Source: [Borrelia] lusitaniae (GTDB lineage: Bacteria > Spirochaetota > Spirochaetia > Borreliales > Borreliaceae). From it: a stretch of DNA of 64,000 nt. Below the pieces are notes generated by a model. The model did no database searches. It was not told where the DNA came from and saw only the letters and a list, made by a program, of their open reading frames with translations. Both the position numbers and the translations under genes were made by a program. Of the stretch, positions 1 to 7,684 are shown one piece after another. How positions within the stretch are numbered: position 1 is the first letter of the stretch; every line of letters starts with the position of its first letter. Location of the stretch: positions 372,001 to 436,000 of the forward strand of contig NZ_CP124050.1 of the NCBI RefSeq assembly GCF_030440365.1, written 5' to 3'.

Positions 1-1
1 A

Positions 2-1360
2 AATAATAAAAAACTATATGTGGATGTATTTATTAGCACAATCGATCAAAACAATATTGATAAATTAATAACAATAAAAGAAATACCAAACCTTAATGAA
101 ACAGAAAACTATAAATACCTAGAAATTATTGGCTCACAAGATGAGACTCAAAATACTAAAGAAATTGAAAAATTGCTAGCAAACCATATGGATATTTACA
201 AAAAGAAAAGAATATATTTACTTAATTTAGATCTATCCCTAACAACAGAACATGAATATAAAGAAGAGAGAGAAAAGCTTAATATAAAAATACTTAAAAT
301 AATGTATTCAAAAATAATGTCATTATACTCTGAATATATTTTCAAGCTAGAAAACAATAATTTAATAGTAATTATATGCACAAGTGGTGGTGAAAAACAA
401 ATAATCTCAATTGCCAAAAAAATCAAAAAAACAATTGCTTTGGCACTCAAAAAAGAAGATATTATTATATTTGAATTTAATATTGGAATAATAGAAGTTA
501 ATTTAAGAGAAAATTTAGAATTCAAAATCCCCAAATTAATGATGGCTACAAAAATATCATCAGAATACAAAGAATCCAATCCTATTATATATAAAGAAGA
601 ACTGCCAGAAGCAGAGATTCTAAAAAATCAAAACAAAATCCTTCAATATATACTCAAAGCAATAAAAAACGATTTTTTTACTCTTTATTATCAAAAAATA
701 AATCCTCTTAAAGAGAACTTAAAACCTAAAATAGAAATCTTGACAAGACTTTTTGATCACATGGGCAAACCAATTCCAAACGATCAAATTTTTAGCTTAA
801 TAGACAAATATAATTTAACTGTTGAAGTTGATAAATTGGTGGTTCAAAAGGCTTTAAGAGAATATAAAAGTTTTGTATCAAAAAATGGAGTTCACGTTTT
901 CTCAATTAACATATCTCCTTATTCGCTAAAATCCCAAAACTTCCGAATCTTTTTAAAAGATACTTTATTGAAAAGCCAAATCCCACTTCAAAATATATGT
1001 CTAGAAATAACAGAAACTGGAATTCTTGAAAACTTTGAGATAATAAATAAATATTTTCAAGAATTAAAAAGTTTTGGAATCAAACTAGCACTCGATGATT
1101 TTGGAAGCGGACATACATCACTCTCATACATTAAAACACTACCAATAGACTTGCTTAAAATAGATGGGTCTTTCATAAAAGCAATAAACTCTAGTGAAAT
1201 AGATTTTGTAATAATACAATCCATTAAAAAAATAGCAGATACAAAAAATATAAAAATTATTGCTGAATTTGTATATAATGAAGAAATATTAAAAAAAATA
1301 AATGAACTAGAAATAGACTATGGACAAGGATTTTTATGGCACAAACCAGAACCAATATAA
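2..1360 (+). CDS. pdeA: EAL-domain cyclic-di-GMP phosphodiesterase, 5'-truncated by window edge
   Basis: The frame is open from the first bases of the window with no upstream stop, so the N-terminus lies outside; the GTG at 20 is only an internal codon. Numbering from that GTG, residues about 60-190 look like a degenerate GGDEF-type domain without a GGDEF motif. Residues about 205-446 form an EAL domain: EIL at 239-241 in place of EAL, NIS near 297, EITET at 329-333, the DDFGSG loop at 359-364, Lys380, Glu416 and a YGQGF motif near 434-438. EAL enzymes hydrolyse c-di-GMP to pGpG with two metals, and the acidic ligands are present, so activity is likely. In B. burgdorferi this gene is known as PdeA (BB0363). 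It is followed by mgsA on the same strand 97 bases later. The missing N-terminus prevents naming any sensory domain. Confidence 0.9.
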   Translation, partial: NNKKLYVDVFISTIDQNNIDKLITIKEIPNLNETENYKYLEIIGSQDETQNTKEIEKLLANHMDIYKKKRIYLLNLDLSLTTEHEYKEEREKLNIKILKIMYSKIMSLYSEYIFKLENNNLIVIICTSGGEKQIISIAKKIKKTIALALKKEDIIIFEFNIGIIEVNLRENLEFKIPKLMMATKISSEYKESNPIIYKEELPEAEILKNQNKILQYILKAIKNDFFTLYYQKINPLKENLKPKIEILTRLFDHMGKPIPNDQIFSLIDKYNLTVEVDKLVVQKALREYKSFVSKNGVHVFSINISPYSLKSQNFRIFLKDTLLKSQIPLQNICLEITETGILENFEIINKYFQELKSFGIKLALDDFGSGHTSLSYIKTLPIDLLKIDGSFIKAINSSEIDFVIIQSIKKIADTKNIKIIAEFVYNEEILKKINELEIDYGQGFLWHKPEPI

Positions 1361-1457
1361 ATTCTAAAAAAACAGTTAAATCTAAAAATATGCTCATGAC
1401 TAAATTTTATTAAATTTTAAACAAAAATTATTTTAAATTAGAAAAGGAATAAAATTA

Positions 1458-1841
1458 ATGGAACAAAAAATAGCATTAATTGCACATGATAAAAAAAAGG
1501 ATGATTTGGTAAATTTTGTCAAAAAAAACTGTCTCTTCTTATCCAAATTTAAGCTTATTGCAACAGGAACAACAGGATCTAGAATCCAACAAGCTACTGA
1601 TCTTACGATTATTAAATATAAATCAGGCCCTATGGGGGGAGATCAGCAAATTGGAGCCGAAGTAGCTGAAGGAAATGTCTTAGCTATATTCTTTTTTAGA
1701 GATCCCCTAACAAGCCAGCCTCACGAACCAGATGTGTCAGCCCTTATTAGGCTTTGCGATGTACATAAAATACCACTTGCAACCAACATAAAAACAGCAG
1801 AAATTTTAATAAAAGGACTTGAGAGCTTGATTTCAAAATAG
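1458..1841 (+). CDS. mgsA: Methylglyoxal synthase
   Basis: This 127-residue protein converts dihydroxyacetone phosphate to methylglyoxal plus phosphate, a bypass that frees phosphate when triose phosphates build up. It spans the whole short MGS fold. Recognisable parts are the N-terminal IALIAHD strand (His10, Asp11), the phosphate-binding ATGTTGSRI segment near 36-43, [11 protein letters not shown] at 57-67 with the catalytic-type Asp62, and [14 protein letters not shown] near 79-92 with Asp82, His89 and Asp92. A good ribosome site (AAAGGA) precedes the ATG. It is separated from pdeA by about 97 A+T-rich bases and faces la7 head-on, with an inverted repeat at its stop codon. Identification is firm from motifs and length; regulation cannot be read from the sequence. 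Confidence 0.93.
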   Translation: MEQKIALIAHDKKKDDLVNFVKKNCLFLSKFKLIATGTTGSRIQQATDLTIIKYKSGPMGGDQQIGAEVAEGNVLAIFFFRDPLTSQPHEPDVSALIRLCDVHKIPLATNIKTAEILIKGLESLISK

Positions 1842-1863
1842 GCTTTAATTTAAAATTAAAGCC
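1841..1863. terminator. Inverted repeat between convergent mgsA and la7
   Basis: GGCTTTAA and TTAAAGCC arms flank a 7-base A/T centre; the whole element begins on the last base of the mgsA stop codon. It lies between two convergent genes, so a two-way terminator is plausible. The T-tract is weak on both strands, which limits confidence. Confidence 0.45.
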
Positions 1864-1883
1864 CAAAAAATCAAAAAGACAAA

Positions 1884-2471
1884 TTAATTCATCATAATGG
1901 GCGAAATTTTTTCAACACCATCAATAATATAATTAATAGATTCAAGAAAAGTCTTGGCATCTGGATTATTCTCATCTACTGTAACTTCTAATTTTGAATT
2001 TTTAATATTAAGATCTCTAAAGGTGCCAATAAGATCGCTTCTTGCACCATGCAAATTACTATTTATAATCTTTTTAAAATCAGAGTTAATCCCAACAAAA
2101 ATAAACGCTTCTTTTCCAGAAATGCTAATTGGAGCTTCTCCTGCATAAATATTGTCATAAAGATAAACTATTAACTTTGCACCCTCTTTTGAAGGGATTG
2201 TTTCAAAGTATCCATCTTGTTCAGAAAAATAAAAAACCTTTATATTTTCCCCCAAACTTTTTCGATCATTTTTTGAATGAACTACTCCCATAGCATGAAA
2301 AACATGCCCAATAGTATGTTCATCTATTTTAGAATTATCATCAAATGTTGAAAGATTATCTACTTCTTGCTCTTCAACATCTTCATTTGAGCTGTCTTTT
2401 GAGGTACAAGCAATTATTAAAAAAAATAAAAATCCTATTAAATAGCTTTTTAAAAAACCATTTTTATACAT
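1884..2471 (-). CDS. la7: Outer-surface lipoprotein LA7 (P22)
   Basis: This 195-residue protein has a classic Borrelia lipoprotein leader: charged start, hydrophobic stretch 10-21, and lipobox I-I-A-C with Cys22 as the predicted lipidated residue, followed by an acidic Ser/Asp/Glu-rich tether. The rest, about 150 residues, is a compact domain with no enzyme motif that I recognise. It matches the immunogenic lipoprotein LA7/P22 of Lyme Borrelia by position (between mgsA and the aminopeptidase) and by sequence. An AAAGGAGAA ribosome site sits just upstream, and that site is part of an 18-base direct repeat described separately. Molecular function is unknown; lipidation and export are inferred from the leader. 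Confidence 0.85.
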   Translation of the reverse strand: MYKNGFLKSYLIGFLFFLIIACTSKDSSNEDVEEQEVDNLSTFDDNSKIDEHTIGHVFHAMGVVHSKNDRKSLGENIKVFYFSEQDGYFETIPSKEGAKLIVYLYDNIYAGEAPISISGKEAFIFVGINSDFKKIINSNLHGARSDLIGTFRDLNIKNSKLEVTVDENNPDAKTFLESINYIIDGVEKISPIMMN

Positions 2472-2479
2472 AAAAATTC

Positions 2480-2518
2480 TCCTTTATGATTTATTAATAA
2501 TCCTTTATGATTTATTAA
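2480..2518. repeat. 18-base direct repeat carrying the la7 ribosome-binding site
   Basis: TCCTTTATGATTTATTAA occurs at 2480-2497 and again at 2501-2518, separated by three bases. On the la7 strand each copy ends in AAAGGA. The copy nearer the gene supplies the Shine-Dalgarno sequence of la7; the other places a second one 21 bases further upstream with no start codon behind it. Confidence 0.9.
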
Positions 2519-2600
2519 AAATGTTAAAATTAAAGGTAAGTGTACAATAAATAATCTATTTTGTATACACTTTAAAAACAACTAAAATGTTAAAATTAAA
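2518..2600. repeat. 17-base direct repeat and inverted repeat in the la7/aminopeptidase divergent region
   Basis: AAAATGTTAAAATTAAA occurs at 2518-2534 and exactly again at 2584-2600, the second copy ending just before the AGGAGG ribosome site of the aminopeptidase gene. Between them, GTGTACAA (2540-2547) and TTGTATACAC (2561-2570) form an imperfect inverted repeat. The region must hold the promoters of two divergent genes, so these repeats may be binding sites; that is inference. Confidence 0.8.
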
Positions 2601-2614
2601 TAGGAGGTCTATTA

Positions 2615-3991
2615 ATGAAAAAACAAAATCCATGGATATCTTTAAGCGAAGAAGAAAAAAATAAAATTTTTAATTTTTCCGAAAGTTACAAAAAATTTAT
2701 AAGTAAATTTAAAACAGAAAGAGAAGTTACATCCTACGCCATAGATAAAGCAAAAAAAGGGGGATTTCTTAACGCTAAAGAGAAAACAAATTTAATACCG
2801 GGCGATAAAATTTTTTATACCTGTAGAGAAAAATCTGTTGCTTTTGTTATTATTGGCAAAAATCCTATTGAAAATGGAATGAATTTAATTGTTTCTCATA
2901 CAGATTCACCAAGGCTTGATGCAAAGCCTTCGCCAATCTCTCAAGAAAACGAACTGGCATTTCTTAAAACAAACTATTACGGGGGAATAAAAAAATACCA
3001 GTGGTTATCCATACCCCTTTCAATAAGAGGTGTAGCATTCTTAAAAAATGGAGAAAAGGTTGAAATCAATATTGGTGATAATGAAAACGATCCTGTATTT
3101 GTAATTCCTGACATTTTGCCTCATCTTGATAGAAAAATACAAAGGAATAAAAAATCAGACGAAATTATTGAGGGGGAAAATCTAAAAATTTTAATTGGAA
3201 GCTTGCCAATTGAAACAAAAGAAAAAGATAAAGTTAAGCTGGCAACTCTACAACTAATAAAAGAAAAATACAAAATAGAAGAAGAAGATTTCGTATCATC
3301 AGAAATTGAAATAGTGCCTGCAGGAACAGCAAAAGACGTTGGATTTGACAAAGCTTTAATTGGTGCTTACGGACAAGACGACAAAATATGCGCTTACACT
3401 TCATTAGAATCAATATTTGATCTTGAAGAGATTCCAAACAAAACAGCTATTTGCTTTCTTGTAGATAAAGAAGAAATTGGTTCAACAGGTTCAACTGGAC
3501 TAGATTCAAGATATCTTGAATATTTTGTTTCTGACATGATCTTTAAAATTAAAAAATCAGAATATAACAATCTTCACGTCCAAAATGCTTTTTGGAATTC
3601 AAAAAGCATTTCTGCTGATGTTTGTGCAGCAATAAATCCACTATTTAGCTCGGTTCATGACGAACAAAATGCTCCCAAACTTGGATATGGTATACCCATA
3701 ATGAAATACACAGGACATGGTGGAAAAAGTATGGCAAGCGATGCTGATGCTGAGCTTGTTTCTTATATTAGGCAATTATTAAATAAAAACAATATAGCCT
3801 GGCAAGTAGCAACGCTTGGAAAAGTAGAAGAAGGAGGTGGAGGAACTGTTGCCAAATTCTTGGCTGGGTATGGAATAAGAACAATAGACATGGGGCCTGC
3901 TGTTATAAGCATGCATTCTCCAATGGAAATAACTTCTAAATTTGATTTATACAATGCTTACTTAGCATACAAAGCTTTCTACAAGGAATAA
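2615..3991 (+). CDS. M18-family metalloaminopeptidase (aminopeptidase I type)
   Basis: This 458-residue cytosolic enzyme belongs to the M18 family, which removes N-terminal (often acidic) residues from peptides using two zinc ions. Visible metal and catalytic motifs are HTDSPRLD with His95 and Asp97, GQDDK at 253-257, the DKEEIGSTGSTG segment with Glu286/Glu287, VHDEQNAP near 347-354, HGGKSMASD near 368-376 and a late His434 in ISMHSP. Length agrees with the family. The start is fixed by a very strong AGGAGG site seven bases before the ATG. For a host-dependent organism with few amino-acid pathways it likely serves peptide salvage. The next gene begins seven bases after the stop, suggesting co-transcription. 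Confidence 0.9.
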   Translation: MKKQNPWISLSEEEKNKIFNFSESYKKFISKFKTEREVTSYAIDKAKKGGFLNAKEKTNLIPGDKIFYTCREKSVAFVIIGKNPIENGMNLIVSHTDSPRLDAKPSPISQENELAFLKTNYYGGIKKYQWLSIPLSIRGVAFLKNGEKVEINIGDNENDPVFVIPDILPHLDRKIQRNKKSDEIIEGENLKILIGSLPIETKEKDKVKLATLQLIKEKYKIEEEDFVSSEIEIVPAGTAKDVGFDKALIGAYGQDDKICAYTSLESIFDLEEIPNKTAICFLVDKEEIGSTGSTGLDSRYLEYFVSDMIFKIKKSEYNNLHVQNAFWNSKSISADVCAAINPLFSSVHDEQNAPKLGYGIPIMKYTGHGGKSMASDADAELVSYIRQLLNKNNIAWQVATLGKVEEGGGGTVAKFLAGYGIRTIDMGPAVISMHSPMEITSKFDLYNAYLAYKAFYKE

Positions 3992-3998
3992 AATTGTT

Positions 3999-4277
3999 AT
4001 GGTAGATTTAGAAAAAACAATTAAAATTAAAGCAGCAGAGCATATTGTAGAATGCTTTGGAGGAATTAAAAATATTAAAAACATAAAAAAAGACTTAACA
4101 AGAATAAAAATTTTAGTAGACAGCAATTCTTTAATCAAAAGAGACGATTTAACAAAAAATGAAAATATAATAGGAACTATTAAATCTAATGAACTTACAG
4201 AAGTTGTAATGAATTTTGAAATAATCGAAGATGTTTATAATAAAATTTTATATATGATGAATGAACAAAAACAATAA
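3999..4277 (+). CDS. Small PTS EIIB-like protein lacking the phosphorylatable cysteine
   Basis: This 92-residue protein resembles the glucose-family PTS EIIB domain: a helix ending in F-G-G (residues 20-22), then the KxDLTRI segment where EIIB proteins have a Cys-x-Thr-Arg-Leu active-site motif, then a strand-rich half ending in a helix. Asp32 occupies the position of the phosphorylated cysteine; the only cysteine, Cys19, lies outside the motif. No EIIC or EIIA domain is attached. It follows the aminopeptidase by seven bases and is probably translated from the same mRNA. A regulatory or structural role is inference; the fold assignment is from motif spacing only and needs profile confirmation. 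Confidence 0.6.
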   Translation: MVDLEKTIKIKAAEHIVECFGGIKNIKNIKKDLTRIKILVDSNSLIKRDDLTKNENIIGTIKSNELTEVVMNFEIIEDVYNKILYMMNEQKQ

Positions 4278-4298
4278 AGCCTCTTCGGAGGCTTTATT
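4273..4298. terminator. Two-way intrinsic terminator with C(UUCG)G tetraloop
   Basis: AAAGCCTC (4276-4283), loop TTCG, GAGGCTTT (4288-4295), extendable by A/T pairs on both sides, then TTTTATTTTATT. The stem starts at the stop codon of the EIIB-like gene and lies between it and the convergent gpsA. The T-rich run on the + strand and the A-rich run before it suit termination in both directions. Confidence 0.85.
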
Positions 4299-4303
4299 TT
4301 ATT

Positions 4304-5362
4304 TTATTGTCTAATATCTCTCATATACTCAATAACAGATTCAGGCCCCAGCTCTTTATTTAAAATTTTATATATAACGCTTAACAAGCTATTAGAATCA
4401 AGATCGCGATTTAATTCTTTTAAAAAGGAAAAAATTGATTTAGCAGCCAAAACTCCCTCTGGTAAATATCCAATTTTTTCAATATTGCTAATCAAATCAT
4501 CTATACTAAAAAAGCTTTCTAAAATGTTTTTGCTAACGATTTCATTACCAAATCGTCTATTTCTTCCAAAAATACTTCTACAAGTAACATCTAAATCCCC
4601 AGAACCAGCCAAAAATAAAAACGTTTCAATATTTTTTCCCCCAAGCTCAGTTGCAATATCTTTCATATTGTTTAAGGATATTGAAAATAAAAATGATTCT
4701 GTATTATTACCTATCAAATTGGGATAATTCAATTTATAAGCATCTAAAATTCCAAACGCAATTGCAAACACATTTTTTAAAGCTGCTGCTATTTGCACTC
4801 CAAAAACATCGTTGCTATAAAACAAAGAAATTGGCGTTTTGTCAAATAAATCAATAAACAAATATGCATTTTTTCTGTTATTGCTAGCTGCAACAAGTCC
4901 TGTTATTACACCAAGTCCAACTTCCTCAGCATGACTTGGACCAACAATATAAGTAATTTCGTCTTTATATCCTTTCATCACTCTCTCAGCAGCTTCAATA
5001 ACTGTATGAGTTTTCCCATTAAAAGCAATAAGCCCTTTTGTAAGTATTGCTAATTTTGGCTTTATCTGCAAAGAATGGAAAAATTGATCCAATTTTTTTA
5101 AAATATCAACAGTAAAAAGAGAAGGTGTTGCAATAAAAATATAATCGGACATCGTTGCAACTTCAAACAAATCTGAGCTTGCAACTAAATTTTTTGGTAA
5201 TTTAATTTCCTTTAAATATTTGGTATTAACATTGTCATTATTAATACTATCCTTAACATCTTGCTCAAAAGACCATAAAAAAATATTAAAATCAAATTTA
5301 TCTGCCAGAGCCTTTGCAACAGCTGTACCCCAAGCACCCGCCCCTATTACTGATATTTTCAT
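4304..5362 (-). CDS. gpsA: Glycerol-3-phosphate dehydrogenase [NAD(P)+]
   Basis: GpsA interconverts dihydroxyacetone phosphate and glycerol-3-phosphate, feeding phospholipid and lipoprotein synthesis. The N-terminal nucleotide-binding loop GAGAWGTA is at residues 7-14, followed by the LTKGL and VGPSHAEEV segments and the substrate-binding AALKNVFAI motif with its catalytic-type Lys; the C-terminal helical domain is complete (352 residues). I chose the ATG at 5362: GGGAG lies five bases before it, while an in-frame GTG two codons upstream overlaps that site. It is the last gene of the minus-strand operon that starts with the membrane protein near 12.6 kb, 17 bases after the ClpA-like gene, and is followed by the C(UUCG)G terminator. 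Confidence 0.93.
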   Translation of the reverse strand: MKISVIGAGAWGTAVAKALADKFDFNIFLWSFEQDVKDSINNDNVNTKYLKEIKLPKNLVASSDLFEVATMSDYIFIATPSLFTVDILKKLDQFFHSLQIKPKLAILTKGLIAFNGKTHTVIEAAERVMKGYKDEITYIVGPSHAEEVGLGVITGLVAASNNRKNAYLFIDLFDKTPISLFYSNDVFGVQIAAALKNVFAIAFGILDAYKLNYPNLIGNNTESFLFSISLNNMKDIATELGGKNIETFLFLAGSGDLDVTCRSIFGRNRRFGNEIVSKNILESFFSIDDLISNIEKIGYLPEGVLAAKSIFSFLKELNRDLDSNSLLSVIYKILNKELGPESVIEYMRDIRQ

Positions 5363-5379
5363 AAACACTCCCTATAACC

Positions 5380-7674
5380 TTATAAAAACTCATATTTTAT
5401 TGTTTTATCTAAATAGATTTTTATTTTACCAGAATTTTTAATTTTCTTAAAAAGAATTTCATCTATTAAAAGCTTGCCTATTTCTTTGAATATAAACTTT
5501 TTAACACTTTTTAATCCGTAACCCTTTCCATAAATCTTTTCCCGAATATAATCAACAACACTTTTTTCAAAAAAAACATCAAATTTTCTATCTCTCAATA
5601 TCCTTGCAAAACGATTAAGCTCATTAAAAATGATTTTCTCAAAATCTAACTCATCAATAGATTTAAATACAAACACATAATCTATTAACTCTAAAAATTC
5701 ATTAGGAAATCTCTTCTCTAATATAAAATTAAAATCATTTTCCCCTGCCATTTTATTTTTAAAGCCCATACTATTAAGCTCATTGCCCTCAACATTAACA
5801 CTTATTACTATTAAACTTTCTGATAAACTTACTTTTTTCCCAAGACCATCAAAAAGTTTGCCTGTTTTAAACCCCTCAAGAAAAAAATCTAAAACCCTTT
5901 TATTACACTTATCAAAATCTGATAGAAAAATAATAGAATTAGAAGATTTGTTCAAAAATTTGAAAAATCTAGTAGATTCATAATGCCCTTCATTACTCAA
6001 AATAGGACCAATTAATCTATCAAGAGAATTAAAATCACAATACTCACCCATATTAAGACTAAATTTCGGAATTTTAAACTCTTCTGATAAGATATCTGTC
6101 AATTTGCATTTTCCTACTCCAGAAGCACCAATAAAGACAAATATACCAATAGTACTTCTATTGGCAAGTAAATTAAATTTTAATAATTTAATATTTAATA
6201 TCAAATCAAATACCAAACTATCATGTATAAGAAGTTCTTTTTTTATTCTATTTTCTAAATTAATTAGCAATTCACTATCATATTCTTCAAAATTAAAAAT
6301 ATTAGAGCCAACAACAGACTTAATCAGATCACAAACATCATCTTTTGTTATGATCCTTTTTATGTTTTCAAGCTTAAACTTAGAACCTAATTCATCTAAA
6401 ATATCAAAAGCTTTGTCTGGAAGAAATCTATCTTTAATATATTTTTGAGACATGACAATACAAGCCTTTATTGCATCCTCTGAATATTCCACATTATGAT
6501 ATTCCTCATAATCTTTTTTAATCTCCTGTAAAATATTATAAGTATCGTCAAAATTGGGCTCTTTAAGCTCTATGCTTTGGAACCTTCTCATTAAAGCCTT
6601 ATCTTTTAAAAAAAATTTTCTATATTCATATTCCGTAGTAGCTCCAATAAATTTAATTTTTCCTAAAGTAAGAATAGGTTTTAATAAATTAGAAATATCC
6701 ATACTACCAAATGAAGTAGCTCCTGCCCCTACTATCATGTGGATCTCATCAATAAAAAGAATAACTTTTTTTCTTGAATTTAAAAAATCTAAAACTCTGT
6801 TTACTCTACTTTCAAGATCTCCCCTATATTTAGTACCAGAAATAAGCCTGCCAATATCAAGAGAATAGATTTCATGCCCTATTAAATCTTTTGGAACATT
6901 CTCTTGTTTTATTTCATATGCAAGACCTTGAATTAATATTGTTTTTCCAACACCAGGTTCTCCAAATAAAATAGGGTTACTTTTATGCTTTCTAAGTATT
7001 ACCTGTATTAACCGAGATAATTCTTGCCTTCTACCAATTAAAGGATTGTGCTTTAAATCCAAAGCATCAATTACATTTGTTAAAAAATTACCAATAGAGT
7101 CTTTATTTTCTGAGAAAGTATTATTGTGATCCAACTTATCACGATTATCATTAAAAATATGAAAGCCTCCTTTACTTTTTGGCGCATTACTATGAATATA
7201 TTCTCCAATTAATTCACTATCATAACCCGAATCAGATTTAGTATTGAAGGCCAAATAATCATGAACTTCAATAAGTTTGTCAAAAATAGTCAAATTAAAA
7301 CCTGAGTTAAGAAGTGCATCTAAAATGCTATTTTTTCTTTTTTTGACAAGCACCCACAATAAATCTTTTTCTTGTATTTTATAAGGCTTTTTATAAAAAA
7401 AAAGAACGCTGATTATATCGTCATACAAATAATCCATACTAGAAACATAATCTGGAATATAATCATCTCTTAGTGGAAGCTTGCTGAAAAATTCTTCTAA
7501 CTGTTTATTAAGCTTATAAAAGTCAATTGTGCACAAATTAAGCAGTTCTTTCACTTTGTCGCTTTTAATAAGCCCATAAAAAATATGCTCTTCTGTAAAA
7601 ACAAGATGCTTAGACTCCATGAAAAACAAAAACGTGTTAAAAAACAAACAATTTAAAGCTCTTCTGTCATACAT
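5380..7674 (-). CDS. clpA: ClpA-like AAA+ ATPase with a degenerate second AAA module
   Basis: This 764-residue protein has the ClpA plan: a Clp N-domain (about 1-140), AAA1 (about 205-450) and AAA2 (about 470-764). AAA1 is intact, with Walker A GEPGVGKT (238-245), Walker B LFIDEI (306-311), sensor KFIGATTE and arginine finger LMRRF. AAA2 departs from the family: Walker A is GASGVGKC (516-523) with Cys for Thr, Walker B reads FLSDF (583-587) in place of a hydrophobic-DE core, the FRNRLD arginine-finger segment reads FLELID (about 659-664), and the sensor-2 Arg is Lys (YGLK, 719-722). A ClpP-docking-type MGF (636-638) sits where ClpA has IGL. It likely unfolds substrates for ClpP. It lies 10 bases after tyrS in the same operon. 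Confidence 0.85.
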   Translation of the reverse strand: MYDRRALNCLFFNTFLFFMESKHLVFTEEHIFYGLIKSDKVKELLNLCTIDFYKLNKQLEEFFSKLPLRDDYIPDYVSSMDYLYDDIISVLFFYKKPYKIQEKDLLWVLVKKRKNSILDALLNSGFNLTIFDKLIEVHDYLAFNTKSDSGYDSELIGEYIHSNAPKSKGGFHIFNDNRDKLDHNNTFSENKDSIGNFLTNVIDALDLKHNPLIGRRQELSRLIQVILRKHKSNPILFGEPGVGKTILIQGLAYEIKQENVPKDLIGHEIYSLDIGRLISGTKYRGDLESRVNRVLDFLNSRKKVILFIDEIHMIVGAGATSFGSMDISNLLKPILTLGKIKFIGATTEYEYRKFFLKDKALMRRFQSIELKEPNFDDTYNILQEIKKDYEEYHNVEYSEDAIKACIVMSQKYIKDRFLPDKAFDILDELGSKFKLENIKRIITKDDVCDLIKSVVGSNIFNFEEYDSELLINLENRIKKELLIHDSLVFDLILNIKLLKFNLLANRSTIGIFVFIGASGVGKCKLTDILSEEFKIPKFSLNMGEYCDFNSLDRLIGPILSNEGHYESTRFFKFLNKSSNSIIFLSDFDKCNKRVLDFFLEGFKTGKLFDGLGKKVSLSESLIVISVNVEGNELNSMGFKNKMAGENDFNFILEKRFPNEFLELIDYVFVFKSIDELDFEKIIFNELNRFARILRDRKFDVFFEKSVVDYIREKIYGKGYGLKSVKKFIFKEIGKLLIDEILFKKIKNSGKIKIYLDKTIKYEFL

Positions 7675-7684
7675 CTAAAATCAA

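Noticed and set aside
196..579. A 127-codon minus frame inside pdeA
   Set aside because: It is hydrophobic only because A-rich codons read as Phe/Ile/Leu on the reverse strand; pdeA is clear on the + strand.
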